From Candidatus Enterococcus wittei (GTDB lineage: Bacteria; Bacillota; Bacilli; Lactobacillales; Enterococcaceae), in assembly GCF_002140175.1 (NCBI RefSeq), contig NZ_NGMO01000002.1, positions 566,972 to 630,971 on the forward strand: 64,000 nucleotides of DNA, given 5' to 3'. This document shows positions 16,820 through 25,978 of the stretch, one piece after another. How positions within the stretch are numbered: the stretch's first letter is position 1; every line of letters begins with the position of its first letter. Both the position numbers and the translations under genes were made by a program. Under the pieces are notes generated by a model that was not told the DNA's origin, searched no databases, and saw nothing but the letters and a program-made list of their open reading frames with translations.

Positions 16820-17254
16820 ATGACAATAGGTGACGATTATACCCTCAAAACAACAACAAGTTATTCTAACAACGATAATTTGGATGTATCTATACAAAAA
16901 GACGAGAATGGTGACCTTATGGTAGTAAAAATGGAAACAAAAGCTCGTGCTAATGTTGCAAGATGGGGAGCATGGCAATATACTCATATTGCTTTAAGTA
17001 CTGGCGTAACAGCTGGAGCTATAAATACTGCCTACTCTAAAGGAATTGGTTCTGTTTTAGGTATCTTTGGTTTGCCTGGCTGGGCAATAGGAAATCTTCT
17101 AACTGCAGCTGGTTGGACAAATTATGGTAATTCTCCAGGAAATGCAGTCGCTCGCCTATGGGATAAAAATCATAATGGTTGGGTAGGCTTTTACAAACGA
17201 ACTGGTTATAATGGAGCGGGAAGGGCTGTGGCCACTGCTTATAAAACAGAGTAA
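16820..17254 (+). CDS. Bacteriocin-like glycine-rich protein
   Basis: 144 residues. The N-terminal part (1-45) is polar; then come a Gly/Ala-rich hydrophobic block (GIGSVLGIFGLPGWAIGNLL, about 75-95) and a Trp/Asn/Gly-rich tail (DKNHNGWVGFYKRTGYNGAG). No signal peptide and no ribosome site precede ATG 16820; the frame is closed by a stop at 16781. The true N-terminus may therefore have been lost or the start may lie elsewhere. It is followed after 20 bp by a two-helix membrane protein with a good ribosome site, the usual arrangement of bacteriocin and immunity genes. I cannot name a family; function is inferred from composition and context. Confidence 0.5.
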   Translation: MTIGDDYTLKTTTSYSNNDNLDVSIQKDENGDLMVVKMETKARANVARWGAWQYTHIALSTGVTAGAINTAYSKGIGSVLGIFGLPGWAIGNLLTAAGWTNYGNSPGNAVARLWDKNHNGWVGFYKRTGYNGAGRAVATAYKTE

Positions 17255-17274
17255 ATAATACAAAAGGAGAACCT

Positions 17275-17475
17275 ATGAAAGCTAAAATAGATTTATTCTA
17301 CGAAAAACATCCTTATCTCGTCCTTTTGATCAATTTGTTGCTAGGTAGTATTATCGGAATTTCTGTTGAATATTTACTCAATAATGACTTTATAGGTTCT
17401 GGTTTCTATACGGTTTTGTTTTTAAGTCTTCTTGAAGCTTTTTCAATTTACAGGAAATCCAAAAAAAATAAATAA
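17275..17475 (+). CDS. Two-helix small membrane protein, immunity-like (A)
   Basis: 66 residues with two hydrophobic helices (about 15-32 and 40-55) and a basic C-terminal tail (RKSKKNK). A strong ribosome site AAAAGGAG precedes ATG 17275. It is clearly related to the protein at 17871-18071: both share KHPYL, an EY pair after helix 1, and N-F-x3-G-x-Y-x3-LF. Small two-helix proteins downstream of bacteriocin genes often give producer immunity; that is the likely role, but no homology to a named immunity family is claimed. Confidence 0.6.
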   Translation: MKAKIDLFYEKHPYLVLLINLLLGSIIGISVEYLLNNDFIGSGFYTVLFLSLLEAFSIYRKSKKNK

Positions 17476-17479
17476 CTTC

Positions 17480-17510
17480 AAAGTTCCTTTTATTAGTAGG
17501 GACTTTTTGT
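17480..17510 (+). terminator. Terminator of the bacteriocin/immunity unit
   Basis: AAAGTTCC (17480-17487) pairs with GGGACTTT (17499-17506), then a T run. Confidence 0.7.
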
Positions 17511-17542
17511 TGCTTATAGCAAGCAATAAAGTATACCCTGTT

Positions 17543-17578
17543 GTTTTGTACTCTCAATAATTTCCTAATAATAATAAA
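17543..17578 (+). repeat. CRISPR-repeat-like fragment (single copy)
   Basis: GTTTTGTACTCTCA (17543-17556) differs by one missing T from the 5' end of the type II-A CRISPR1 repeat of Streptococcus thermophilus (GTTTTTGTACTCTCA). The remainder of the 36-nt unit has diverged to an AT-rich sequence. No second copy or spacer is seen. It lies 0.8 kb after the cas9 stub, which is the reason to take it seriously. Confidence 0.4.
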
Positions 17579-17732
17579 AATTTATTTCGGAAAAATCTAA
17601 GCTTTTAGCTGTAGGCGAACATAAATAGTACATAGACGATTATGATCTCAAAAAGACATTTTACGATTCCTTTAAAAAGCAATCTATATTAGATGCTATA
17701 GTAATACTTATAATCCACTTAAAAAGGAGTGA

Positions 17733-17828
17733 ATGAAAGTGTTGTTGGTTCAGCGAGGTTCTGTAAAATACCTGTGGGAGCGATACAATGGTTACAAAGT
17801 GGGCTCTAGTGAGGGAATGACAGACTGA
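17733..17828 (+). CDS. Possible 31-codon remnant of a bacteriocin-like gene
   Basis: ATG 17733 follows AAAAAGGAG at 5 bases. The product contains VKYLWERYNGYKVG, reminiscent of ARLWDKNHNGWVGFYKRTG in the 16820-17254 protein. Its stop codon (17826-17828) directly abuts the next ATG. It may be the residue of a second bacteriocin gene belonging to the second immunity-like gene. Weak similarity judged by eye. Confidence 0.35.
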   Translation: MKVLLVQRGSVKYLWERYNGYKVGSSEGMTD

Positions 17829-17870
17829 ATGTTGAGAAAATCGTTGCTGCTATATAGCACTTCACAAACT

Positions 17871-18071
17871 ATGAATCGTAAAAAAATCATAAAAAAGCAC
17901 CCTTATTTGAGTATAATTATCTTCGGATTAATTGCGAGTACATTTTGGATTACTATAGAATATATAGTGAATAAGAATTTTGTTGCTAATGGCATCTATG
18001 GACTTTTGTTTTATTATGTAATTGCATTATCTAGTGTTAAATATAACCTGCCAAAAAAAAATAAAAAATAA
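17871..18071 (+). CDS. Two-helix small membrane protein, immunity-like (B)
   Basis: 66 residues from ATG 17871, or 80 if translation begins at ATG 17829, which directly follows the stop of the preceding short ORF and could be coupled to it. Two hydrophobic segments (about 12-30 and 37-52) and a Lys-rich tail. It is a paralogue of the 17275-17475 protein, with about a third of positions shared in the core KHPYL...EY...N-F...G-Y...LF pattern. ATG 17871 has no clear ribosome site, which favours coupled initiation upstream. Immunity function is inferred from the pairing. Confidence 0.55.
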   Translation: MNRKKIIKKHPYLSIIIFGLIASTFWITIEYIVNKNFVANGIYGLLFYYVIALSSVKYNLPKKNKK

Positions 18072-18121
18072 GTCGGAGACTCTGAAAATACTTTTTCATA
18101 TTTTCGAGATTCTTCGGCTTA
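18070..18121. terminator. Long imperfect hairpin after immunity-like gene B
   Basis: AAGTCGGAGACTCTGAAAATA pairs imperfectly with the stretch ending TTCTTCGGCTT across 18070-18120, followed by ATTTTC. Similar long hairpins occur at 37381-37436 and 56961-57020. Confidence 0.65.
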
Positions 18122-18328
18122 TTTTCAAAAGGCGTACTATTAAAAAAAGAATAGATAGATCAACTTCGAACAATGGTAGCGCAGGTTAATAGATGTGAAG
18201 AAGCATTTTCTGGTCTATTGTCTCAAATTCCGTCTTAATAATCGAAGCTGAACGTCTTCTTCACAACCTGGCTAATGGTGTTCTATCAGCTGATTTTCTT
18301 TCTTATCGCTTAGAGTAAAAGGCTGCTG
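18122..18328 (+). other. Unassigned debris between the accessory cluster and malR
   Basis: Two short open stretches end here: one encoding VNRCEEAFSGLLSQIPS (around 18185-18237) and one encoding EAERLLHNLANGVLSADF and ending in TAA (around 18240-18318). Neither has an identifiable start or family. They look like decayed coding sequence. Confidence 0.3.
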
Positions 18329-19342
18329 TCACAACCTCTTTTCCACTACAGTTTCTCGTTTGATCAAGCGGTGGGGGATGACTAGGCGAACGCCGTTACT
18401 TACTTCGTCATTAATCAATTCTTGTAATTTTTGCATAGCGACTCGTCCTAGTTCAGAGATATCGATATCGATGCTCGTTAAATAAGGATGGGTCAAAGTT
18501 GAAAAAATCGAGTTATTGAAACTGACGACGGATAATGTATCTGGAATGATGTATCCGTACATTTGTGCAAGCTGCATAGTTCGTAAAGCAAAAATATCAT
18601 CAATGACGACTAGTGCAGTGGCTTTTGTTTCTTTCAATGTCGTATCAAAGATCAGATAATCTTCAGCTTGTTCTAGGTTCACGCTAGGGTGTGCTTCTAG
18701 TCCTGCTAACATCATTGCTTTTTGATAGCCAAAATAGCGTTCAAAGTACAAGCTTTCATGTGTCGTATTGGTAACGAAGAGGATATTCTCATGGCCGTTT
18801 TCGATTAAAAACTCGGTTGCTTGTTTTCCTAACAATTGGTTATCGTTATCGATATAAATAATTTCGTTTTCGTGATGATAAGGCTGACCGATCAAAGTGA
18901 AGGGGATCTTGTTTTTATAGAGATAATCAATGACGGGATCGTCACTATCTGAGTAGACAAGAATAAAGCCGTCAACTTGTTTTTGTAAGTGCATCCGTTC
19001 GACGTTTTCTAATAAAACATCAAAATTTTTTGCTGTCGCGATGGCGGTAGTCATTCCATGGTGACGAGCTTCTTCATTGATTGCTTCCATGATTTCTAAA
19101 TAAAAAGGATTGCCGATTCTCTCTTTTGAATCTAGTGGTGGCAAAATCACTCCCACAGCACTCGAAACTCGCTTTCCTAGATTTCTTGCCGTGATATTTG
19201 GGACATAGCCAAGTTCATCCATGATTCTTCGAACTTTCTTTTTAGTGTTTTCTGAAATGCTTGGATGGTCATTGATGACACGAGAAACAGTCGATGTCGC
19301 AACTCCTGCTTTTTTTGCCACATCTTTCACTGTAATAGCCAT
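18329..19342 (-). CDS. malR: Maltose operon repressor, LacI family
   Basis: 337 residues. N-terminal helix-turn-helix MAITVKDVAKKAGVATSTVSRVIN and hinge (about 1-60), then a periplasmic-binding-protein-like effector domain. It is the last gene of the leftward mal cluster. Two LacI-type palindromes with the core CCGATTG lie over the divergent mal promoters (23458-23471 and 23665-23678), consistent with control by this protein. It is separated from galM by 120 bp and has its own AAAGGTG ribosome site. Confidence 0.9.
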   Translation of the reverse strand: MAITVKDVAKKAGVATSTVSRVINDHPSISENTKKKVRRIMDELGYVPNITARNLGKRVSSAVGVILPPLDSKERIGNPFYLEIMEAINEEARHHGMTTAIATAKNFDVLLENVERMHLQKQVDGFILVYSDSDDPVIDYLYKNKIPFTLIGQPYHHENEIIYIDNDNQLLGKQATEFLIENGHENILFVTNTTHESLYFERYFGYQKAMMLAGLEAHPSVNLEQAEDYLIFDTTLKETKATALVVIDDIFALRTMQLAQMYGYIIPDTLSVVSFNNSIFSTLTHPYLTSIDIDISELGRVAMQKLQELINDEVSNGVRLVIPHRLIKRETVVEKRL

Positions 19343-19462
19343 AGTTTTAAATCACCTTTCTTTTCTTTCACGACATGTAACGATCCACTGGATAAACTCG
19401 TTCAAATAGTAGTTATTTTCTATTTTTATGATTCAGCGAAAAATCCTGATTCTACATTTTTT

Positions 19463-20470
19463 TTATAATTGGCTGAATTCATAATTGGTTTGGCTGATTC
19501 GTTCTTGTCCAGGGTGTAGGTTGATTGAGCCAAATGCTGGAAAATGAACGATATCGGGTATTTCTTGTGGTTCGATGGCTAAGCCGTAGTTTGAATGCAT
19601 TTTCTTGCCGTTGATCGAAAAATCAGCATCGAATCCAGTCGTAGAAAATAATACCACACTTTTATTCGTAGTTGCTATAGCTAGTTGACGTCCAGATATT
19701 TCTTCTGACAGCGTTAATATGTTTTTTGATAGTTTAGGATTACTTAACAGAAAAACATCGTCAAGTCCTTTTGGATAATGAGACAAAATTTCAGACAATG
19801 TACGTGGTTTGTAGAAATCAAGGGGCAAAGCTTTTCTTTTGATGCGTTCACCAGTAGGTAAGTGTTCATGATCTAGTTCTAACATGCTGTCTAATTGAAC
19901 TTGTAACTGGTGTGTTTCGATATCACGTTTTCCATCACCAGAGAGATTAAAATAGGCATGATTGGTCGGGTTACAGATTGTTTCAACAGGACTGTTGGCT
20001 GTAGTCGTCATTTCTAATTTATTTTTTATCAAACGATACGTTACTGTTGTAATGATAGGGCCTGGATATCCAGAAGAGGTATCTTTTAGGTAGAAGACGA
20101 CTCCCACAGATTGTGGTGTCTTGAAAATCTCTACATCCCAAAATTGAAAGGACCAACCGTTTGTACCACCATGGATATGATGTTTTCCACTGTTTTTTTC
20201 TAACTGTTGTTCATTCCATAGTCCATCACGGATCCTGCCTGCTACTGGTCCTACCGTGGCACCAAAATAACTCTGGTCTGTCAACACATCCTCTAGTTTG
20301 TCATAAGACAGCAAAACATTTTCCATATGGCCATGTTTATCTGGAGCGAATATTTGATGCAAGCGAGCGCCATAATTGAGAAGAACGACTTCTAGCTCGT
20401 CGTTCTTCAGTATGATTTTCTTTAAATTTGTTTGATAAATGGGGAGGACAGTAATGCTGGGTTCAGACAT
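19463..20470 (-). CDS. malM: Aldose 1-epimerase (mutarotase)
   Basis: 335 residues, GalM fold. Interconverts alpha and beta anomers of glucose. Catalytic residues are visible in [12 protein letters not shown] (His) and AIEPQEIPD (Glu). In this operon it would act on the free glucose released by maltose phosphorylase. The start codon overlaps the last codons of the beta-phosphoglucomutase gene (8 bp), so translation is coupled. In E. faecalis the equivalent gene is called malM; it is not related to E. coli malM. Confidence 0.9.
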   Translation of the reverse strand: MSEPSITVLPIYQTNLKKIILKNDELEVVLLNYGARLHQIFAPDKHGHMENVLLSYDKLEDVLTDQSYFGATVGPVAGRIRDGLWNEQQLEKNSGKHHIHGGTNGWSFQFWDVEIFKTPQSVGVVFYLKDTSSGYPGPIITTVTYRLIKNKLEMTTTANSPVETICNPTNHAYFNLSGDGKRDIETHQLQVQLDSMLELDHEHLPTGERIKRKALPLDFYKPRTLSEILSHYPKGLDDVFLLSNPKLSKNILTLSEEISGRQLAIATTNKSVVLFSTTGFDADFSINGKKMHSNYGLAIEPQEIPDIVHFPAFGSINLHPGQERISQTNYEFSQL

Positions 20471-21128
20471 TTTTTCGCCATACCTGCTTTAAAAAATCAA
20501 GTGTCAAAGAGGTCGTATCGGCTACGATCGGAACATCCTCCCCTAGATCTTCCTTACGTCCTACGCCTACGGGATAAGCCCCACTTGCGATGATTGCTTG
20601 TATCCCAGCTTTTGCATCTTCAATACCAATACAATCTGAAGCCTCTTCATCGATCTCTTTTGCAGCTAATAAAAAGATATCGGGAGCTGGTTTGCCTTTT
20701 GCTACTTTTGCAGGATCAGCAATAGCATCAAAGTAGGAAGTCAAAGCCATTTTGGATAGGAGAAGCGGACCGTTCTTACTGGCAGAAGCAAGTGCGATTT
20801 TGATCCCAGCTTCTTTTAATTCGGTGAGTAACTCTACGATCCCAGGAAAAACATCTTTTGGGGTGATTTCTTGGATCATTTCAAGATAGTACTCATTTTT
20901 TTGTTTTGCTAATGTGGTGAATTCTTCTTTTGAATAGTCATTTTCTTTATGACCGTATGCAAGGAGGAGAGCTAACGAATCTTCGCGACTCACTCCTTTA
21001 AGTTGTTCGTTGAATGTACGATCAATAGAGATACCGATTTCTTCTCCTAGTTTTTTCCAAGCACGATAATGGAATTCGGCTGTATCTGTAATTACACCAT
21101 CTAAATCGAATAAGACACCTTTAAACAT
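20463..21128 (-). CDS. pgmB: Beta-phosphoglucomutase
   Basis: 221 residues, HAD superfamily. Nucleophile D8 and acid/base D10 in [10 protein letters not shown], followed by the cap domain with the H-x-x-W-K-K substrate region, motif II in ASASKNGP and motif [16 protein letters not shown]. Converts beta-glucose-1-phosphate from maltose phosphorylase into glucose-6-phosphate. It overlaps the maltose phosphorylase gene by 8 bp at its start and galM by 8 bp at its end. Called malB in the E. faecalis locus. Confidence 0.94.
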   Translation of the reverse strand: MFKGVLFDLDGVITDTAEFHYRAWKKLGEEIGISIDRTFNEQLKGVSREDSLALLLAYGHKENDYSKEEFTTLAKQKNEYYLEMIQEITPKDVFPGIVELLTELKEAGIKIALASASKNGPLLLSKMALTSYFDAIADPAKVAKGKPAPDIFLLAAKEIDEEASDCIGIEDAKAGIQAIIASGAYPVGVGRKEDLGEDVPIVADTTSLTLDFLKQVWRKNV

Positions 21129-23415
21129 TCGCCTCTTCCTTTCTCAATGGGATTTCTAGATGATCCGCTAATTCTTCGGTATTTCCATAAATCGTTAAGG
21201 ATAAAGTTTCGCCGTTTAGTAAACTGAACGTTACTTGTTCATTGGATACAGAAACGAAGATCAATCTTCCTCGATAGTTGATATGGAAGGAATAAGCTTG
21301 CCATGTTTTTGGTAAGAATGGTGCAAAGGAAAGTTCTTCATGGGCCGTTTTCATTTGAGCAAAACCTTGGACGATGGCTAACCAGCTTCCAGTCATCGAG
21401 GTGATGTGTAAGCCATCTTCTGTATCATTATTATAGTTATCAAGATCTAGACGAGCAGTTCGCTGATACATTTCGACCGCTTTTTCTTCCATGCCGAGTT
21501 CAGCAGCTAAAATGGCGTGGATACTTGGGGAAAGGGAAGATTCATGAACGGTCATTGGCTCATAGAAATCGAAGTTGCGTTGTTTTTCTTCTTTTGTAAA
21601 GGAATCGTTGAAGAAATAAATACCTTGTAAAACATCTGCTTGTTTGATAAAGCAAGAACGCAAAATTTTATCCCAAGACCATTTTTGATTCAAAGGTAAT
21701 TCATTGGCTGGAAGTTCAGAAACTGGCTTCAAGTCTTTATCTAAAAACGTATCGTGCTGGACAAAAATACCTAGCTCTTCATCTACAGGAAGATACATGT
21801 TCTCTGTGATATCTGCCCATTTTGCCAATTCTTCATCACTGATTTCCACAGTTGTTTCTTCTTTGAAAGCCAAATAGTTTTCACGAGTGTAGCGTAATAC
21901 CCAAGTAGCAATCGTATTAGTGTACCAGTTATTATTGATATTATTTTCATATTCATTTGGTCCAGTGACACCATGGATCATGTATTTGTTGTGGCGTTTA
22001 GAGAAATGGACACGATCTGCCCAAAAGCGAGCGATTTCGGTCAAGACTTCCAGTCCTTCTTGTTTCAAGTAAGTAGTATCACCTGTATAATTGGTATAGT
22101 TATAGATGGCATAAGCGATTGCGCCATTTCGGTGGATTTCTTCAAATGTGATTTCCCATTCGTTATGACATTCAACGCCAGTGAAAGTAACCATTGGATA
22201 CAAAGCCCCTCTTAACCCTTGTTGTTGGGCGTTATGAATGGCTTGTGGTAATTGGTTATGACGATACTTCAATAAGTTTTTGGTTACTTTAGGATCTGCT
22301 AATGCTAAATATAAAGGAACGGCGTAAGCTTCGGTATCCCAGTAGGTCGCACCACCGTATTTTTCACCAGTAAAGCCTTTTGGTCCGATATTCAAACGTT
22401 CATCTTCGCCATAATAGGTGGAGAATAATTGGAAAAGATTGAACCGGATTCCTTGTTGTGCTTCATCGTCTCCTTCAATTACAACATCTGCTAGTTCCCA
22501 ACGTTTTGCCCAAGCGTTAGTTTGTTCTTCTTTAGCTTTGTCGAAATGTGCATTCAATGTTTGGAAATCAGAGGTGATTTGGCTGATTTGTTGTGCTTCA
22601 GGTACATCACGACTTGTTAACACTAAAACTTCTTTGTCGATGATTAAAGGTTCGTTCAGGGATAGTTCTTTAGAAAAAACAGCATGTAACGCAAGGGTTC
22701 CTTCTTCGTAAGTAGGGAGCAGACGTTCACCGTTGATGAAGTGGCGCATCGCTGTACTTACAGTGAATTGTTCAATACCAAAAGGATTGGGAATTGTTTG
22801 GGTCATCAAATAGCCGATTTCTTGTGCTGTCCCTCGATCGATTTGATTCCAAAAGTGTTCATCATAGTTACTGTCTTCATTTTGTACATTGCCGTCTAAT
22901 TTAGAAACTACTTTCACTGTTCCTGTACCTTCCAATAGTTCGATGGTGACACGAATATAAGCGGCTTCACTTTTGACGATGCTTAAGAAACGCTCGAATG
23001 ATAGACGGATTTTGTTTGAAGCGGTTGTAATAGTAAAACTACGAGACAATACACCGTTTTTCATGTTTAATTCCCAATAGAAGTCTTCAGGGTCTAAAGA
23101 GGCTAGATCAATTAATTGGTCGTTGATGAATAGATCCATAGCGATGAAATTGACTGCATTGATGACTTTACCGAAATATTCTGGATAGCCATTTTTCCAC
23201 CAGCCGACACGTGTCTTATCAGGATACCAGATCCCTGCAAGATAGGTGCCTTGATGGTGATCGCCAGAGTAAGATTCTTCAAAATTTCCTCGCATCCCCA
23301 TATAACCGTTACCGATACTTGTCAAAGATTCTTGTAAACGTAAATTTTCTTTATCTAAGGTTGTGGTGCTGATTTTCCAAGGATCAATCTGGAATAAGCG
23401 TTTGATTTGTTTCAT
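21121..23415 (-). CDS. malP: Maltose phosphorylase (GH65)
   Basis: 764 residues. Splits maltose with inorganic phosphate into beta-glucose-1-phosphate and glucose. The GH65 layout is seen: N-terminal beta-sandwich, (alpha/alpha)6 barrel with the general-acid region [11 protein letters not shown] and [10 protein letters not shown], and a small C-terminal beta domain. ATG 23415 is chosen because AGGAGGAG lies 6 bases upstream; a longer frame to 23451 runs through the promoter. First gene of malP-pgmB-galM-malR, transcribed away from malT under a shared operator region. Confidence 0.95.
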   Translation of the reverse strand: MKQIKRLFQIDPWKISTTTLDKENLRLQESLTSIGNGYMGMRGNFEESYSGDHHQGTYLAGIWYPDKTRVGWWKNGYPEYFGKVINAVNFIAMDLFINDQLIDLASLDPEDFYWELNMKNGVLSRSFTITTASNKIRLSFERFLSIVKSEAAYIRVTIELLEGTGTVKVVSKLDGNVQNEDSNYDEHFWNQIDRGTAQEIGYLMTQTIPNPFGIEQFTVSTAMRHFINGERLLPTYEEGTLALHAVFSKELSLNEPLIIDKEVLVLTSRDVPEAQQISQITSDFQTLNAHFDKAKEEQTNAWAKRWELADVVIEGDDEAQQGIRFNLFQLFSTYYGEDERLNIGPKGFTGEKYGGATYWDTEAYAVPLYLALADPKVTKNLLKYRHNQLPQAIHNAQQQGLRGALYPMVTFTGVECHNEWEITFEEIHRNGAIAYAIYNYTNYTGDTTYLKQEGLEVLTEIARFWADRVHFSKRHNKYMIHGVTGPNEYENNINNNWYTNTIATWVLRYTRENYLAFKEETTVEISDEELAKWADITENMYLPVDEELGIFVQHDTFLDKDLKPVSELPANELPLNQKWSWDKILRSCFIKQADVLQGIYFFNDSFTKEEKQRNFDFYEPMTVHESSLSPSIHAILAAELGMEEKAVEMYQRTARLDLDNYNNDTEDGLHITSMTGSWLAIVQGFAQMKTAHEELSFAPFLPKTWQAYSFHINYRGRLIFVSVSNEQVTFSLLNGETLSLTIYGNTEELADHLEIPLRKEEANV

Positions 23416-23449
23416 TGTTCTCCTCCTAAGTGATTTAATACTTACGTTC

Positions 23450-23479
23450 ATAATAAACGCAACCGATTGCGCAAGTCAA
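23450..23479 (-). promoter_or_regulatory. malP promoter with MalR operator in the spacer
   Basis: On the minus strand: TTGACT (23479-23474), 18-bp spacer, TATTAT (23455-23450). The palindrome CGCAACCGATTGCG (23458-23471) fills the spacer, so repressor and polymerase cannot bind together. Confidence 0.85.
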
Positions 23480-23626
23480 TAGAAAAGTTAGGAATATATT
23501 TTTTAAAATACAGATTTCTTTTGAGTGAACTTTAAATAAAAAGTTACTTCTTATATAAGCACTGTTTAAGAAGATTTTATATTTGTTTATTTCGTTGGAT
23601 TATTTTTACAAAACAAAAATAAAGCA

Positions 23627-23678
23627 TTTACAAAAAAAGAATCTACAGCTATAATGCTAATTAACGAAACCGATTGCG
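23627..23678 (+). promoter_or_regulatory. malT promoter and MalR operator
   Basis: TTTACA (23627-23632), 17-bp spacer, TATAAT (23650-23655). CGAAACCGATTGCG (23665-23678) covers the start-site region and shares its core with the operator in the malP promoter. Operator centres are about 207 bp apart, a distance that could allow looping. Confidence 0.85.
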
Positions 23679-23689
23679 TAAAGGAGAGA

Positions 23690-25858
23690 ATGAAGTTGAA
23701 GAAATTATTTAGTTTTGAGTTTTGGCAAAAATTTGGAAAGGCTTTAATGGTCGTGGTAGCAGTGATGCCAGCGGCAGGGTTGATGATCAGTATCGGGAAA
23801 TCGATCCCATTGATCAATCCAGATTTAGCGGCACTTGTTACTACAGGTGGTGTGATTGAAAATATTGGTTGGGCTATTATTGGGAATTTACATCTTTTAT
23901 TTGCATTAGCAATAGGGGGCAGTTGGGCAAAAGAACGTGCAGGTGGTGCATTTGCAGCCGGGATTGCTTTTATCTTGATCAATCGGATCACAGGAGCAAT
24001 TTTTGGCGTTACTTCAGACATGTTGGCGAATGAAGATGCCTTTACGCACACCTTGTTTGGTACCAAGATCATGGTCAAAGGATTCTTTACTAGTGTGTTG
24101 GAAGCGCCAGCATTGAATATGGGGGTATTTGTAGGGATCATCGCTGGTTTTGTCGGTGCGATGGCGTTCAACAAATACTATAATTATCGAAAATTACCTG
24201 ATGCACTTTCGTTCTTTAATGGAAAACGTTTTGTGCCATTTGTTGTCATTTTATGGTCAACGATTGTTGCTTTATTATTGGCACTAATTTGGCCAGTGAT
24301 TCAAGCTGGTATCAACAACTTTGGTTTATGGATTGCTCAATCACAAGATAGTGCGCCAATTTTAGCTCCTTTCTTATATGGAACGCTAGAACGCTTGCTT
24401 TTACCTTTCGGACTACATCATATGTTGACGATCCCGATCAACTATACCCAATTGGGAGGGACATATGAGATTTTATCAGGAGCACAAGCAGGAACCCAAG
24501 TCTTCGGTCAAGATCCACTGTGGTTAGCTTGGGCAACTGATTTAGTGAATCTAAAAGGTGCCGGCGATATTTCACAATATGAATTTGTCTTAAATAATTG
24601 GACGCCAGCACGTTTCAAAGTCGGACAAATGATTGGTTCTTCTGGTATTTTGATGGGGATGGCGTATGCCATGTATCGCAATGTTGACCCTGATAAAAAA
24701 GAAAAATATAAATCCATGTATTTTTCAGCAGCTCTAGCCGTTTTCTTAACAGGAGTTACTGAACCATTGGAATTCATGTTTATGTTTGCGGCAGTGCCGT
24801 TGTATGTCATCTATTCGGTGATTCAAGGAGCTGCATTTGCGATGGCAGATATCTTGCCTCTACGTGTCCATTCTTTTGGCAATATCGAATTGTTGACTCG
24901 AACACCTTTAGCAATTAAAGCGGGACTTGGAGGAGACTTGATCAACTTTGTGATCTGTGTCATTCTCTTTGGAGTAGTGACTTACTTCTTAGCAAACTTT
25001 TTGATTAAAAAGTTCAATTTTGCAACACCTGGACGCAATGGCAACTACACGGATGATACGCAAGAAACAACTAGTTCTACGAATACTGGCTCAGTCGATC
25101 AACAAATCATTCAAATTATCCACTTGCTTGGTGGAAAAGAAAATATCAAAGATGTGGATGCGTGTATGACACGTCTACGGGTAAGTGTAGTGGATCGTGA
25201 AAAAGTAGGCTCTGAAGATGCTTGGAAACGAGCAGGAGCAATGGGATTGATCGTCAAAGACAATGGTGTTCAAGCAGTATACGGACCTAAAGCTGATGTC
25301 TTGAAATCCGATATCGAAGATTTGCTTCAATCAGGAGTAGTGATCCCAGAACCACAAATTGAAGAAGTGGTCATCGAAAAAGAGACTCCAACTCAAGCAC
25401 TTGGTATCGAAAAAGAAATACATGCTGTTGCAACTGGGGAAGTCATCGCATTGGCCCAAGTCAATGATCCGGTGTTTTCACAAAAGATGATGGGAGACGG
25501 TTTTGCAGTGATTCCTGCAGAAGGCACGATCGTCGCACCGATTGCCGGGAAAATCGTCAGCATTTTTCCAACGAAACATGCAATTGGTATGGAAACAGCA
25601 GAAGGGGCGGAAGTATTGATCCATATGGGGATCGATACGGTGAAAATGGCTCAGCCTGCATTTGAAATCTCAGTCAGAGAAGGCCAAGAGGTTATGCCAG
25701 GGACTAAACTTGCTTTCATGGACCTTGAAGAAATCAAAAGACAAGGAAAAGAAACAACAGTTATGGTTCTCTTCACAGATGATAAAGTGAAAGAAGTAGC
25801 TATTACGAAATTAGGAATGGCTGAAATGAATACAGAAATCGGTCAAATCAAGTTATAA
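23690..25858 (+). CDS. malT: Maltose PTS permease IICBA
   Basis: 722 residues. EIIC membrane domain (about 1-435) with LLLPFGLHHMLTIP and GVTEPLEFMFMF; EIIB (about 460-540) with phosphocysteine in VDACMTRLRVSV; EIIA (about 585-715) with KHAIGM and LIHMGIDTVKM histidines. Takes up maltose as maltose-6'-phosphate, which the downstream MapP dephosphorylates. ATG 23690 lies only 3 bases after GGAG, so a TTG two codons later (23696) at ideal spacing may be the real start. Divergent from malP, with MalR operators between. Confidence 0.94.
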   Translation: MKLKKLFSFEFWQKFGKALMVVVAVMPAAGLMISIGKSIPLINPDLAALVTTGGVIENIGWAIIGNLHLLFALAIGGSWAKERAGGAFAAGIAFILINRITGAIFGVTSDMLANEDAFTHTLFGTKIMVKGFFTSVLEAPALNMGVFVGIIAGFVGAMAFNKYYNYRKLPDALSFFNGKRFVPFVVILWSTIVALLLALIWPVIQAGINNFGLWIAQSQDSAPILAPFLYGTLERLLLPFGLHHMLTIPINYTQLGGTYEILSGAQAGTQVFGQDPLWLAWATDLVNLKGAGDISQYEFVLNNWTPARFKVGQMIGSSGILMGMAYAMYRNVDPDKKEKYKSMYFSAALAVFLTGVTEPLEFMFMFAAVPLYVIYSVIQGAAFAMADILPLRVHSFGNIELLTRTPLAIKAGLGGDLINFVICVILFGVVTYFLANFLIKKFNFATPGRNGNYTDDTQETTSSTNTGSVDQQIIQIIHLLGGKENIKDVDACMTRLRVSVVDREKVGSEDAWKRAGAMGLIVKDNGVQAVYGPKADVLKSDIEDLLQSGVVIPEPQIEEVVIEKETPTQALGIEKEIHAVATGEVIALAQVNDPVFSQKMMGDGFAVIPAEGTIVAPIAGKIVSIFPTKHAIGMETAEGAEVLIHMGIDTVKMAQPAFEISVREGQEVMPGTKLAFMDLEEIKRQGKETTVMVLFTDDKVKEVAITKLGMAEMNTEIGQIKL

Positions 25859-25872
25859 TCAATAAGTAGAAA

Positions 25873-25941
25873 CAGAGGTTGTGATAACAGTGTGTCAGGA
25901 GGAAGCAATCTCCTTATCAAACACATGTTTCGCAACCTCTG
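25873..25941 (+). other. Hairpin in the malT-mapP gap
   Basis: CAGAGGTTGTG (25873-25883) pairs with CGCAACCTCTG (25931-25941). There is no real T run after it, so it may be a leaky terminator or an mRNA processing/stability element reducing mapP relative to malT. Confidence 0.5.
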
Positions 25942-25978
25942 ATTGATTTATTTAGACGAGATGAAGTAGGAGAGACTT

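Noticed and set aside
17543..17578. A functional CRISPR array
   Set aside because: Only one imperfect unit, no spacers, no cas genes besides the stub.
23587..24174. 195-codon minus-strand ORF over malT
   Set aside because: Mirror of the malT coding strand, rich in Pro/Ala/Asn as such shadows are, and it crosses the malT promoter.
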